DNA of 64,000 bases, taken from Nitrososphaerota archaeon. GTDB taxonomy: Archaea > Thermoproteota > Nitrososphaeria > Nitrososphaerales > Gagatemarchaeaceae. How positions within the stretch are numbered: position 1 is the first letter of the stretch; each line of letters begins with the position of its first letter. The position numbers were made by a program, and so were the translations under genes. Under the pieces are notes generated by a model, which saw only the letters and a program-made list of their open reading frames with translations, was not told where the DNA came from and ran no database searches. Positions 15,132-24,049 of this stretch are shown here, one piece after another. The stretch is taken from assembly GCA_027886885.1 (NCBI GenBank), contig JAPCJP010000008.1, positions 1-64,000 on the forward strand, given 5' to 3'.

Positions 15132-17906
15132 ATGAATGCGAGAGCGACTCTAGTGTTGTTGCTAGTCGTCTCTTTGGCGATTATCCCGGTCCTTGCCCCC
15201 ACCCTGGTGCGCGCCCAAAGCTCCTCGTCCTACAGCGAGAGGATCGATATCTACACGGCTGGTGTGAACTCCTATTCCGTTATCACAATGGATCAGCTCA
15301 ATCGGACCAGCTCTGCGCTCTCGAGCGCGGAGACGGGTTCTGGCGCCACCGGATACAAGCTGACGGCCCTCAGCGGGCAGAACCAGGTTGCTGACTACCA
15401 GCTCTTCGGCGTGGACGGCTACAACCTCCTTCACATCCCCTTCCTGCCGGCCGAGGGGCTCTTCCTGCAGGTGAACGGGTCCAGTGCCGCTTCCGCGACG
15501 CCGCTCATCTCGTACTTTGACGGGCTCTTCGCAACAAACTTCACTTCGGTCTCTTCTTCGGGTGACTCCTACCTGTTCTACGCATCTGTGAACTTCGACA
15601 CAGTAGCCGCTCCAGTCTTGTTCGAACTCGTCCCCACAAGTCAGGGCGGCTTCTCTCTGGCCTACACCGAGTCGCAGTTCTCCGGCTTCGCGCTGCCCAG
15701 CATCGTCCTCCAGGGGGAGCTTAGCGCGACCAACGGCACCTACACCCACACCATAAGCTTGGGAGATGCCGCGACCGGGGTCCTCAAGTCGAGCGCGGCA
15801 CTCGACTTCCTGCAAGCCGTCAGTCAGAGCAACACCACGATATCTGCGTCGAACTCCTCCGAGAAGAGCCTGGTTGTCGTCCATGCCCTCGATGGGTACG
15901 TCTCCTCCAGTGACAACGGGTCAGTGGTGAGCAACTCCGAGACGGGGATGAGCGGGACATATACCTTGACCGCGACGCCAGGGAAGACAGTGGCCCCGAA
16001 CGTGGTCATCCACGACGAGGCGCCGACGCTTAACGCTTACAGGACGGTCTCCCTCAGCACCGTAGGAGGTTCCCAATACCTGGCCGTAACTATCTTCTTG
16101 GCGAACACGGCCCAGAACGACACGGCGACGGGTCAGGACTCGGTTGTCCAGAACCTGACCGTGGACGACAATTGGTGGCAACAGGATTCGTCACTATTCC
16201 AGCCCGCCAGCAGCAACCAGAACTACTCGAAGGTCATCAGCGCGTTCGGGGGCGGGCGGAACACGACCATGGTGTACTCCCTGAAGGTCGTCACGTCCAA
16301 CCAGTCCCAGTTCACGATACCCGCGACGAAAGTCAGCTATTCCTACACGCTCGGCGGCAAGGTGATTGATGCCCACGCGACCCTTAACGAGGTCAACCTC
16401 CAGCTGAACAACAATCCGGAGCCGGCGCTAAACGTGTACGCCCAGCCGTCGCGCACGGACCTCTCGGGATCGCCAATAGGGACGAACGCGACGCTCGTGA
16501 TAACCGTGGTCAACGACGGTTCCGCTCCCGCGACCAACCTAAAGGTCGCGAACCAGACCCTCACGGACCTGCCGGCCAACGGCGCGTCGCAAACCTTTAC
16601 GGCTACCGTCCCGTTCACCGGGCTCCTTGATGGCTGGTTCAACCAGACCTACACGCTGCAGTGGACCACGCCCAGCCTGCAGAACGAAAATATAACCTCG
16701 AATTCCGTCTCTCTCTTGTACACCCATTCTGCCATGGTGATTCCGTACCTCGAGATCGGCGGGAGCGATACCTTCACAGCGGCCGCGCTCGCTTCCGGTT
16801 CCTTCGACGTGACCTACGGCTTCACCAATGCGGGGACGGCAAGCACGGGCCCAATCACCGGGTCTCAAGTCTTCCCAGCGGGCGTGACTTGTTCGGCACT
16901 GAACACGACCCTCGCCACCTGCAACGGCAATGTCGCGAACATCAATATCACGTCGGTCGCGCCCTCCTCACCCAAGACCTTCGAGCTGCGGGTGAACTTC
17001 ACCCGGGACGACTTCATCGTCAACCCGGCCACGGTCACGGAGGTCTACCGTTCGACCGCTTTACACACTGCAGGTGGGCCCTACATCATCCCGGGAGGTC
17101 TTTCGCTCACAAAGTCCTTCTCCCCAGAGGTGCTCTTCCCCGGCATGTCTGCGATCTCTTCCGTAGGATTCGCCAACCGGGGTTCCCAGACTCTATACAA
17201 CGTCACGGTCTCTTCCACCCCCGACTCCTTCGACACGGTCGCGGCTGGCGCGTCGACCCAGGCCTTCTACGCCAAGGTCCCCCCGCAGCAGAACGAGAGT
17301 TTCCAGTACCCGATTAAGGTGGGAGCGAGCGCCCCAGGCAACCTGAATGGAACGCTGCCGAGCGTGACCATCTACCTAGGCGGACAGAGCCAGGAAGTCT
17401 CTGCCGGAGCGTCGACACTCCTGGTCTACAAGCCGATATCGGCTTCTGTCTCTCTGGGTACGGCCAGCCCGTCGGATGGCCACAACTTCGACATAACCTT
17501 CACCGTCAACAACACGGCTCCTGTCTCGGTCTCCAACGTGACGCTCACCTGGCACCTCCCAAGCGGTCTTTCGTTGGTGGCCGGTGGGACCTCCTCGAAC
17601 GGTGTCGTCAGCCAGTCCTTCCCATCCCTCGGAGCGAACTCTGTCCAGAACCTGACGCTGACGGTGAGAGCCAACATAGGGCTCACCTTCGACACCGCAA
17701 CTGGCAACCGGTTGACCTACGAGTATCAAAACAGCACGATCAACGGAGTGGTTGAATCCCATCAGGTCACGGTAGCAGAGGACCTCACGTCCGGATACCT
17801 GCTACCCATCGTGATCGCAGTGGTCATCGCCCTGGCCGCAGTCTACTATATGCGCCGCAACGTAGCCCCGGTCGTGGCGAGCGCCCCGCCAGCGGCGCCC
17901 CGCTAG
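15132..17906 (+). CDS. Large secreted, membrane-anchored surface glycoprotein
   Basis: A 924-residue protein with an N-terminal signal peptide (residues 1-28, ending VRAQ), a long Ser/Thr/Asn-rich extracellular region and a C-terminal membrane helix (about 890-910) followed by a short basic tail with MRRN. Repeating beta-sandwich segments of the CARDB/DUF11 kind recur (VTVVNDGSAPATNLKV, ITFTVNNTAPVSVSNV). About 25 N-x-S/T sequons are visible, so it is probably heavily N-glycosylated. The topology is like archaeal S-layer-related proteins. It follows radA by 44 bp but has its own AT-rich upstream element (GTTTAATATCG, near 15098-15108). Confidence 0.78.
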   Translation: MNARATLVLLLVVSLAIIPVLAPTLVRAQSSSSYSERIDIYTAGVNSYSVITMDQLNRTSSALSSAETGSGATGYKLTALSGQNQVADYQLFGVDGYNLLHIPFLPAEGLFLQVNGSSAASATPLISYFDGLFATNFTSVSSSGDSYLFYASVNFDTVAAPVLFELVPTSQGGFSLAYTESQFSGFALPSIVLQGELSATNGTYTHTISLGDAATGVLKSSAALDFLQAVSQSNTTISASNSSEKSLVVVHALDGYVSSSDNGSVVSNSETGMSGTYTLTATPGKTVAPNVVIHDEAPTLNAYRTVSLSTVGGSQYLAVTIFLANTAQNDTATGQDSVVQNLTVDDNWWQQDSSLFQPASSNQNYSKVISAFGGGRNTTMVYSLKVVTSNQSQFTIPATKVSYSYTLGGKVIDAHATLNEVNLQLNNNPEPALNVYAQPSRTDLSGSPIGTNATLVITVVNDGSAPATNLKVANQTLTDLPANGASQTFTATVPFTGLLDGWFNQTYTLQWTTPSLQNENITSNSVSLLYTHSAMVIPYLEIGGSDTFTAAALASGSFDVTYGFTNAGTASTGPITGSQVFPAGVTCSALNTTLATCNGNVANINITSVAPSSPKTFELRVNFTRDDFIVNPATVTEVYRSTALHTAGGPYIIPGGLSLTKSFSPEVLFPGMSAISSVGFANRGSQTLYNVTVSSTPDSFDTVAAGASTQAFYAKVPPQQNESFQYPIKVGASAPGNLNGTLPSVTIYLGGQSQEVSAGASTLLVYKPISASVSLGTASPSDGHNFDITFTVNNTAPVSVSNVTLTWHLPSGLSLVAGGTSSNGVVSQSFPSLGANSVQNLTLTVRANIGLTFDTATGNRLTYEYQNSTINGVVESHQVTVAEDLTSGYLLPIVIAVVIALAAVYYMRRNVAPVVASAPPAAPR

Positions 17907-17939
17907 TCGCGCGACGTTCATAATCCTCCTCAGCGTGAG

Positions 17940-18392
17940 ATGGGTTCTATGGAAGAGCGTTCCGCGGGCGCGCTGATATATCGCGAGACCTCGCCATCCC
18001 GGGTCTACCTACTGCTCGAGTACCCGGCAGGCCATTGGGACTTCCCCAAGGGAAACATCGAGGAGGGAGAGGGTCCCCAGGAGACGATGGTCCGAGAAGT
18101 AAGCGAGGAGACGGGCCTAAAGTCGATCCGGGTCGTGGACGGTTTCAGGAACGTGATCGAGTACTACTACAACAGGAACGGAAAACGGGTGCACAAGCAG
18201 GTGATCTTCTTCCTCGCCGAAGCCACGGACCCCGACGAGAGTGTGAAGCTCTCGTTCGAGCACAGACAGTTCGCGTGGAAGCCCTTCGACGAAGCCTTGG
18301 GGATCGTGTCCTACCAGAACTCCAGGCGCCTGCTGCGGGCAGCCGAGCAGGAGCTGGGTCACGGCGGTGGGATCGACCGGTTGAAGTCCTGA
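17940..18392 (+). CDS. Nudix hydrolase, diadenosine tetraphosphatase-like
   Basis: A 150-residue Nudix protein. The Nudix box runs from about residue 39: G-x5-E-x7-REVSEETGL, with all acidic metal ligands present. The segment GALIYRE...YLLLEYPAGHWDFPKG matches bis(5'-nucleosyl)-tetraphosphatase-type (MutT/ApaH-like) members, which hydrolyse Ap4A or related nucleotides. ATG 17940 or 17949 may be used. It is convergent with pyrF, with a 34-bp overlap of the coding ends. Confidence 0.85.
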   Translation: MGSMEERSAGALIYRETSPSRVYLLLEYPAGHWDFPKGNIEEGEGPQETMVREVSEETGLKSIRVVDGFRNVIEYYYNRNGKRVHKQVIFFLAEATDPDESVKLSFEHRQFAWKPFDEALGIVSYQNSRRLLRAAEQELGHGGGIDRLKS

Positions 18393-19093
18393 AGCGTCTT
18401 CAGCGGTTCGGCAGCATCGATGATTGAACGGCCGACGATGGCAAAGTCCGTCCCGGCCTTGACGGCCTTGGCTCCGTCTCCTCCCTGGGTCCCGACGCCG
18501 GGGCTTATGATGAGCCTCTCCCTGCCGATTATCTTCCTGACTTGAGAGATGGTCTCGAGCGACTTTGAGGACACTATCGCACCGTCCACATCCCAGTCCC
18601 TCACCCTCCGAGCGAACTCCAGGTAGAGCGGCTCGCGCTCGACCTTCAGGGAGTACCCTTCTTTGGCTCCGGCGTGGCTCATGTAGACCAGTAGCAGGAC
18701 CCCCTTGCCGAGCTCTCTTGCACGGTGGATTGGCTTTGCCAGCCCATCGTCAAAGCCGGCGAAGGGGTTCGCGATGACGGCGTCCACGCCCTTCGAGAAG
18801 AGCTGCTCCACCGCATCGAGGTTCGTCGATTCGATATCGTTCAGTTTAATGTCCGCTATCAGGGGCAGGGCGTTGTCCGAACAGATGCGCGCCACCTCCG
18901 CAATGCCCTCGAGCCCCCGGGGCAGGAGCAGATGGAAGTTGACCTTGACTCCCGCGACTCCCCCTGAGAGTTTGCTCAGAAGCGCCGCCGCTCTCGCGAG
19001 CCGCGTGTCGGTTGGCCCTGTGACGTCAAGGGCGAGAACTATGCGGCTTGCGTGGCTCTGCGAGGAGGCGATCAGGGAGTCCCTGAATCGCAT
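18359..19093 (-). CDS. pyrF: Orotidine 5'-phosphate decarboxylase
   Basis: A 244-residue TIM-barrel enzyme that converts OMP to UMP, the last step of de novo pyrimidine synthesis. The catalytic Lys-Asp-Lys-Asp array appears as ALDV and ADIKLNDIEST; the phosphate-binding end is IISPGVG...FAIVGRSII. The ATG at 19093 overlaps the last base of the upstream gene's TGA, showing tight coupling. Two pyrimidine genes (pyrF here, pyrG at 52320) occur in the window but not together. Confidence 0.93.
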   Translation of the reverse strand: MRFRDSLIASSQSHASRIVLALDVTGPTDTRLARAAALLSKLSGGVAGVKVNFHLLLPRGLEGIAEVARICSDNALPLIADIKLNDIESTNLDAVEQLFSKGVDAVIANPFAGFDDGLAKPIHRARELGKGVLLLVYMSHAGAKEGYSLKVEREPLYLEFARRVRDWDVDGAIVSSKSLETISQVRKIIGRERLIISPGVGTQGGDGAKAVKAGTDFAIVGRSIIDAAEPLKTLQDFNRSIPPP

Positions 19094-19776
19094 CAGAACT
19101 CCACCAGCGGATGTTTCTCCGCCAGTTTGATGACCTTCACATAGTAGAACCCGTGCTCGTCCGCCCTCTTGCTGAAGCCGGTATCAGCCAGATTGGTGGG
19201 CGAGTACTTTACGAACCCGGCCGACGGCTCCTCCTTTATTCGGGCGTAGAAGAACAGCGAGGCTTCCTCGTAGTCGTCCAGTCGGGCGAAGGAGCCGATT
19301 ATCCAGCTCGTCCCGTTCTTGAAGCTGTAGAGCGGGAGCGGAGGCTCCTCGTAGAGCATCTTGTAGGTGGCCAGCTTCACGAGGCTCGGAAGGTCGGCCA
19401 CCTCTGCCGCCAAGAACTTTTGATGGAAATCCTTCTTGTGCTCCAGGATCCTCGGGAGCTTCAGCACGTGGATTATCGGCGAGTAGATGTAGCTGGGGAC
19501 CGAAGTGGACTCTACTAGCTGGACTTCCTCATTCTCACCCGAGTTCTTGTAGGAGAGGAACTCGCCCCCCTTCTCAGCCTCGAAATAGTAGAATATGGGC
19601 ACGCCCATGAAAAGGTCGTTCTGCACCGAGAGCCTGACCTTCTCCCCGTGCTTTGACATGAATATCGGGAGCTGGGCCCTCTCGAGGGCGCAGGCGAGCC
19701 TGCCTAGGTCTAGGAGGCCGCTAAGCTGCACAAAGCAACCCCCGATGATTCTCCTCTGCTCTTTCTTGGCAGGCAA
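19093..19776 (-). CDS. Conserved hypothetical protein coupled to pyrF
   Basis: A 227-residue mixed alpha/beta protein that I do not recognise. It lacks membrane helices and a signal peptide and is rich in aromatic residues (IFYYFEAEKGG, SLFFYARIKEE). No catalytic motif stands out. Its stop overlaps the pyrF ATG by one base, so it is translated with pyrF and could act near pyrimidine metabolism, though co-location alone is weak evidence. Confidence 0.6.
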   Translation of the reverse strand: MPAKKEQRRIIGGCFVQLSGLLDLGRLACALERAQLPIFMSKHGEKVRLSVQNDLFMGVPIFYYFEAEKGGEFLSYKNSGENEEVQLVESTSVPSYIYSPIIHVLKLPRILEHKKDFHQKFLAAEVADLPSLVKLATYKMLYEEPPLPLYSFKNGTSWIIGSFARLDDYEEASLFFYARIKEEPSAGFVKYSPTNLADTGFSKRADEHGFYYVKVIKLAEKHPLVEF

Positions 19777-19863
19777 GCGTTTGGGCCCGTCGATTCTCCG
19801 ATTTATGAAGCTTCTTACCCAAAAAGCAGAAATCGGGGTATCGGGGGTCGCCCGCGATAGCCG

Positions 19864-20268
19864 GTGCCCCCTTCTATTAGGACCGATGACCTGCTGCAGG
19901 AGCTCGACAGTCTCTCCCGAGCACTCGAGACCATCGTGGGGGCTCTCCCGGGGACCCCCCGGACCGAGTCCGATGTCTGGTCGGTCTACGCTGGGCTCGA
20001 AAAGGTGGTGGCGGTCCTCAAGTTCAGGTTGAAGCAGGAGAGTCCGGGGGTGTTCAGGGAGCTCCCGAAGTCCGCCGTCCCGGTCTCCTTGCTCCCCCCT
20101 GCCCTAGAGGCGGTGAAGGAAGGACGGTCCATGCTAGAGTCGAAGGAGTTCCCGGAGGCTCTCGAATCGCTCAGGGTCGGCAGGGATAATCTCAGGGCCT
20201 ATCTATCGGAACAGCGGAAGGCTCGCGCCAGGGTCAAACGACGGTCAGCTGCTAGGCCTTCTTCCTAG
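19864..20268 (+). CDS. Small helical hypothetical protein
   Basis: A 134-residue, mostly helical protein with leucine-rich amphipathic segments (LQELDSLSRALETIVGAL, KVVAVLKFRLKQE) and a basic C-terminus (RARVKRRSAARPSS). It resembles a helical bundle or TPR-like scaffold; I can assign no family. GTG 19864 is the first start. Its 3' end overlaps that of the convergent eL22-like gene by 17 bp. Confidence 0.55.
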   Translation: MPPSIRTDDLLQELDSLSRALETIVGALPGTPRTESDVWSVYAGLEKVVAVLKFRLKQESPGVFRELPKSAVPVSLLPPALEAVKEGRSMLESKEFPEALESLRVGRDNLRAYLSEQRKARARVKRRSAARPSS

Positions 20269-20743
20269 ACTTGCGCGGCTGCTTGCTCGTGGGCGCTTGC
20301 TTTAGAGCTCCTTCTTCCTTGACGGCTTCCTTTGTCTCCGCGACAGCGGCTTCCTTCGCATCGTTCGCCTTTTCGGTGGTCTCGGCCTCCTTTGCCTGCT
20401 CGGGGGTCGACTCCTCCGCCTCCTCCTTTTCCTCCCGCTTCGCCTTGGTCGCCTCGCGCTTCTTCTCCTCTTCCTTCTCCTCCTTGTCCTGGTCGCTCTC
20501 CAGGTAGATCATGGTGAGGTCAGTCCCATCGACGAGGATCTTGTAGTCCTGCCTCTGGTCCTTCATGAGCAGGAAGCGCTTGATGTAGGTCTTCACGTGG
20601 CGCGGCTTGACCGCCTTGCGTACGGAATCGTCATCGATCTCGAGCCCGTCACCGCTCGACTTTGGTTTGACCCCGATTCGCGGCTCCAGGAACTCAGCGA
20701 GTTCCTCCCCGTTATCCTTGAACTCGCCCAGCGCTATCTTCAT
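20252..20743 (-). CDS. Putative ribosomal protein eL22-like with acidic/basic tail
   Basis: 163 residues. The first 80 resemble eL22: ELAEFLEPRIGV aligns with the eL22 FEQFLQERIKV segment, and RHVKTYIKRFLLMKDQ with RYLKYLTKKYLKKNNL, followed by a closing strand DLTMIYLE. The remaining half is a low-complexity Lys/Glu/Ala tail ending KSRKKA. Start ATG 20743 is favoured over GTG/ATG codons near 20788 because a TATA (CGTTATAATCT, 20766-20776) lies 28 bp upstream of it. The match is by eye and short, so it is tentative; another small RNA-binding protein is possible. Confidence 0.5.
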   Translation of the reverse strand: MKIALGEFKDNGEELAEFLEPRIGVKPKSSGDGLEIDDDSVRKAVKPRHVKTYIKRFLLMKDQRQDYKILVDGTDLTMIYLESDQDKEEKEEEKKREATKAKREEKEEAEESTPEQAKEAETTEKANDAKEAAVAETKEAVKEEGALKQAPTSKQPRKSRKKA

Positions 20744-20765
20744 TCTGGACCCCCACCCGGACGAG

Positions 20766-20776
20766 AGATTATAACG
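20766..20776 (-). promoter_or_regulatory. TATA element for eL22-like gene
   Basis: Minus-strand CGTTATAATCT centres 28 bp before ATG 20743 and decides that start. Confidence 0.55.
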
Positions 20777-20803
20777 GTTTACGGTCATCCGTGGGGAAGC
20801 AAG

Positions 20804-21190
20804 TCACGGTCGGATCCGCACCAGACCGTCTTCGACGAGGACCTTGTAGGACTTGAGCCTCATCCTGGCGTCGCCCTTGCACACCCCCGTCTCGAGGTCA
20901 TACTCGATGCCATGCCAGGGGCAGGCGAGGTTGAGCCTGGACCGCGAGACCGTCTGGCGCCGTAGCCCGCCCTCGGCGACCCTGCACTGGGTATTCCCTA
21001 CGAGATTGCCTTCGGCCACCGGCCCGCCCTGATGCGGGCAGGAGTTCCTGTAGGCGTACACCTTTTCCCCTTGCCTTATCAGTCCTATAGTCGTGCCTTC
21101 GACTTCGACCAGCAAAGCTCCGTGGCGAAACTCGCTCAGCTTCGCCACGGTCCTCCAACCTGTTCCGTCTTCGCCGCCCAAAGGGCTCAC
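20804..21190 (-). CDS. Rieske [2Fe-2S] ferredoxin-like protein
   Basis: 128 residues. The Rieske cluster ligands are clear: CPHQGGPVAEG (Cys-x-His) and CPWHGIEYDLETG (Cys-x2-His), 40-odd residues apart with an insertion (VGNTQCRVAEGGLRRQ region) that is longer than usual. There is no membrane anchor, so it is a soluble, dioxygenase-ferredoxin-like electron carrier. GTG 21190 abuts the stop of the upstream amidohydrolase, so both belong to one operon. No oxygenase is nearby, and its redox partner is unknown. Confidence 0.85.
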   Translation of the reverse strand: MSPLGGEDGTGWRTVAKLSEFRHGALLVEVEGTTIGLIRQGEKVYAYRNSCPHQGGPVAEGNLVGNTQCRVAEGGLRRQTVSRSRLNLACPWHGIEYDLETGVCKGDARMRLKSYKVLVEDGLVRIRP

Positions 21191-22318
21191 CTAGCTCAGC
21201 CTGAACGCTCGAGCTGCGTTCTCGCCAAGTATCTTCCGCTTCGCGGTCTCAGAGAGGAAGGGCAGGTCGTAGATGGCGCTTGGCGCGTCAAAGTCCCAAT
21301 GGGGGTAGTCGCTCGCGTAGACGAGCCGGTTCTCATAGTCGAACATGTTCAGGAAGTTCTTGAGGGCGAACTTGTTCGCGCTCTCAAGGGGCTGGGTGGT
21401 ATAGTAGAACTCGTTCATGTAGGCGCTGGGAAACTTGTTCAAGAGGGGAGCTTCGAAGCTCCTCTTCACGTACTCGTCGTCCATCCTCTGCATGAGCCAA
21501 GGGATGTATGTCACCCCTCCCTCCATGAAGATGAACTTGAGTCTGGGAAACCTCACAGGGACGCCCCCCAGCACTATGCTGGTGAGCTGCCTGGCTATGG
21601 TTATCGGGAAGGAGAGGACGTGATTCTCCAGGAAGGTCTCCAGCCCAAACCCGATGGGGAGCCAGCTCTTGTTCCTGCTCTTTCCGTCGTCCCCGGGGTT
21701 GTCGCCGTGGACGCAGATCGGTAGGCCCTTCCGCTGTGCCGCGTCGTAGATCGGGTTCCAATCGTCGCTGCTCGGGTTCGTGAGCGTGACCGTCGATATC
21801 AGCACCCCGGAGAATATCTTCTCGCTACCCAGGTCGTCGATGAGCTCGGCGGCCTTGTCCGGCGCGGTCGTCGCCGCGTAGATCACGGTCACGAACCTGT
21901 CGTGCAGGTGCCCGAAGGTGTCCGCCATGTAGTGCGCGTAGCCCTTTCCCACCTCGACCTCGAAGTCCGGGTTGCGCGGGTCCGTCGCCATCTCGAGCAT
22001 GGGGTCTGGGATGACCACCGGTCTTGTGATCCCGATCTCCTGAAGGCGGACCGAGAATGTGTCGACTATCTCCTCAGGGCCCATGGGAAGGGGGTAGGAG
22101 ACCTCCGGCCGCATGACCCTCTTGCCGATTATCCTCTTGTACTTCGGGGTGATCCGCTTGGCGTCCTTGGCGCGCAGCGCGCTCCGGTACTCGGGCTTGA
22201 CATAGTCGACGAATTGGCTGTACGCTTCCCTCTGGTGGCAGTCGGCATCCACCACCAACATGTCGTAGAGGCCGCGGTCCTCCGCCTGCTTTACAGCGTT
22301 GTCCAGGCCTCCCCTCAT
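21191..22318 (-). CDS. Amidohydrolase-2 family metal-dependent hydrolase/decarboxylase
   Basis: A 375-residue TIM-barrel amidohydrolase (PF04909 type). The N-terminal metal motif is VDADCHQRE, and ICVHGDNPGD, FIFMEGGVTYIPW and YASDYPHWD supply further ligands and the late Asp. Relatives include ACMSD-like decarboxylases acting on carboxylated aromatics or muconates, as well as hydrolases, so the substrate is uncertain. ATG 22318 is taken; TTG 22351, 26 bp below TATA element 22373-22381, would add eleven residues and fits a leaderless transcript. It is followed immediately by a Rieske protein gene. Confidence 0.8.
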   Translation of the reverse strand: MRGGLDNAVKQAEDRGLYDMLVVDADCHQREAYSQFVDYVKPEYRSALRAKDAKRITPKYKRIIGKRVMRPEVSYPLPMGPEEIVDTFSVRLQEIGITRPVVIPDPMLEMATDPRNPDFEVEVGKGYAHYMADTFGHLHDRFVTVIYAATTAPDKAAELIDDLGSEKIFSGVLISTVTLTNPSSDDWNPIYDAAQRKGLPICVHGDNPGDDGKSRNKSWLPIGFGLETFLENHVLSFPITIARQLTSIVLGGVPVRFPRLKFIFMEGGVTYIPWLMQRMDDEYVKRSFEAPLLNKFPSAYMNEFYYTTQPLESANKFALKNFLNMFDYENRLVYASDYPHWDFDAPSAIYDLPFLSETAKRKILGENAARAFRLS

Positions 22319-22372
22319 GCGACGACGTGCCGTCTCGCCCTGAGCCTTCAACGGGCTGAACGCGGCGCCGCG

Positions 22373-22381
22373 ATTATTTAA
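22373..22381 (-). promoter_or_regulatory. TATA element for amidohydrolase-Rieske operon
   Basis: Minus-strand TTAAATAAT centres 26 bp before in-frame TTG 22351 and 59 bp before ATG 22318. Confidence 0.5.
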
Positions 22382-22460
22382 CGTGTTCACGGAGCTGTCT
22401 CCGACGAGCTCTTGTCCGGGGTCTGAATCCTTAATATCCGGACGGAGGCCGCGCAGCCAC

Positions 22461-23255
22461 ATGGACTGCCCCGAGCCTTCCTGCCAGACTCCAGAGTACC
22501 CATACTCCCCCGGAGAGAGAATGGGCTCAGCCGCTGCAGAGACGGTGCAACGCATGGAGGACCCCTTCGGATACACGCTGGCCAAGCATACCCCTGGTGA
22601 ACAGTTCGGGGTCAGGGTGGCGGTCAGGGCCTTCCTGAGCGGCGCCGCGCCCGTGCAGGAGCGGCACAAGGCGGCAGGATGGTTGGAGCGGCACCTGGGC
22701 GAGCACGAGCACGAGGTCGAGGCTGTGGTGCCATCGGAATTCCTCGTGAGGGTTCAGCGGTTCCTCAGAGCGGCCCGAATCGATGACGTCCTGATGGTTT
22801 CCGTGAACGACGTCCCAGTGGAGCGTGCCGACGATAAGGCGGCCCCCGTGAAGGACAACCTCGATTCCATGGTCTCAGAGGGCATCGCCAGCCTATCGTC
22901 CTCGAAGAGGGTTGATTCTATCGTGATCGAGGCATTCGGCTCCAACGACCAGTTCGAGGTTCAGATGCAGCTGCAGTTCAGGCCGGTCCACCCGAGGAAG
23001 GCTCCCGGATTGATGCTCTACATCTGGGCTCTCCCCCATGAACTCGTGAGGAGGAACGACGAATCGGAGTTCTTCTACGAGGACCGCATCAATGAGGTGA
23101 TCGCAGACAAGGCCGCGATCCAGAGGCTGGAGGCCGACTCGAGAGCACGGATGGAGACGACCGCCTCTCTCTTCGAGGCCTATCTCATGCAGCAGTTTCC
23201 CGTGGAGAGGACGTCCCACGAAATAGATGTCGACCTGCACGACATCACGGTCTAG
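22461..23255 (+). CDS. Conserved hypothetical protein
   Basis: A 264-residue soluble alpha/beta protein of no family I recognise. It is rich in charged residues, with a segment PGEQFGVRVAVRAFLSGAAP near the start and a central stretch DSIVIEAFGSNDQFEVQMQL. ATG 22461 is chosen because CTTAATAT (22430-22437) centres about 27 bp upstream; the frame is also open further upstream. It is convergent with the cis-prenyltransferase gene, with a 4-bp gap. Confidence 0.6.
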   Translation: MDCPEPSCQTPEYPYSPGERMGSAAAETVQRMEDPFGYTLAKHTPGEQFGVRVAVRAFLSGAAPVQERHKAAGWLERHLGEHEHEVEAVVPSEFLVRVQRFLRAARIDDVLMVSVNDVPVERADDKAAPVKDNLDSMVSEGIASLSSSKRVDSIVIEAFGSNDQFEVQMQLQFRPVHPRKAPGLMLYIWALPHELVRRNDESEFFYEDRINEVIADKAAIQRLEADSRARMETTASLFEAYLMQQFPVERTSHEIDVDLHDITV

Positions 23256-23259
23256 AGCA

Positions 23260-24042
23260 CTACCTGCCGAACCGTCGCTGCCGCTTCTGATATGTCCTGA
23301 CCGCCCTAAGCAGGTCTATCTTTCTAAATGCGGGTAGGTACACGTCCAGAAAGATGAGCTCGCTGTAGGCGCTCTGCCATAGGAGGAATCCGCTCATCCT
23401 CTCCTCCCCAGATGTCCGGATGATTACGTCGGGCTCGGGGTTGGGCAGGTACGCCGTATAGAGGCGATTGGCGATGGTCTCCTCCTCGATCGACTCTGGC
23501 TCGATCTTGCCCTGTTTGACGTCCTGGGCTATGGACCTCACGACGTCCGTTATTTCCGCCCGTCCGCCGTAGGCCAACCCTATGTTGAGATAATGGCCGT
23601 CGAAGGATGCCGTCTTCGCTTCTACCTCGCGGAGGGTCGCGAGGAGGGACTCCGGCAGGAACTCCACCTTCCCTATTCCCTTGACGCGCACGCGATATCT
23701 GTAGATGCGGTCGTCTGTGAGAAGTTTCCGCAAGCGCTCCTCGATCAGCTTGAGGAGCTCCTGGACCTCCTCGGGGCTTCGCTTCAGGTTCTCTGTCGAG
23801 AGGGCGTAGAGCGTGATCGACCTTATCCCGAGGTCGTGGCACCAATCCAACAGGTTCTCGACAACATCAGCCCCGTAGGCGTGCCCGGCCTCCACCGAGT
23901 AGTTTCGGTTCTGAGCCCACCTCCTGTTCCCGTCGAGGATTATGGCGATGTGCTCGGGAATCTTGCCCTTTCGGACCTGCGCCGTCAGCCTGTTCTCGTA
24001 GATGCGATACGCTCCCGTCGCCCTGAGCACCGTGCCAAGCAC
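23260..24042 (-). CDS. uppS: Cis-prenyltransferase (UPP synthase family)
   Basis: A 260-residue Z-prenyltransferase that condenses IPP with an allylic diphosphate to long-chain polyprenyl diphosphate, the glycan lipid carrier precursor. The pyrophosphate-binding motif IILDGNRRWA and the C-terminal signature DVIIRTSGEERMSGFLLWQS, followed by SELIF, are intact. It acts at the membrane surface. In archaea the product feeds N-glycosylation, consistent with the sequon-rich surface protein at 15132 and the membrane glycosyltransferase at 43183. It lies 7 bp after the DUF373 gene in the same operon. Confidence 0.92.
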   Translation of the reverse strand: MLGTVLRATGAYRIYENRLTAQVRKGKIPEHIAIILDGNRRWAQNRNYSVEAGHAYGADVVENLLDWCHDLGIRSITLYALSTENLKRSPEEVQELLKLIEERLRKLLTDDRIYRYRVRVKGIGKVEFLPESLLATLREVEAKTASFDGHYLNIGLAYGGRAEITDVVRSIAQDVKQGKIEPESIEEETIANRLYTAYLPNPEPDVIIRTSGEERMSGFLLWQSAYSELIFLDVYLPAFRKIDLLRAVRTYQKRQRRFGR

Positions 24043-24049
24043 ACTGAGC

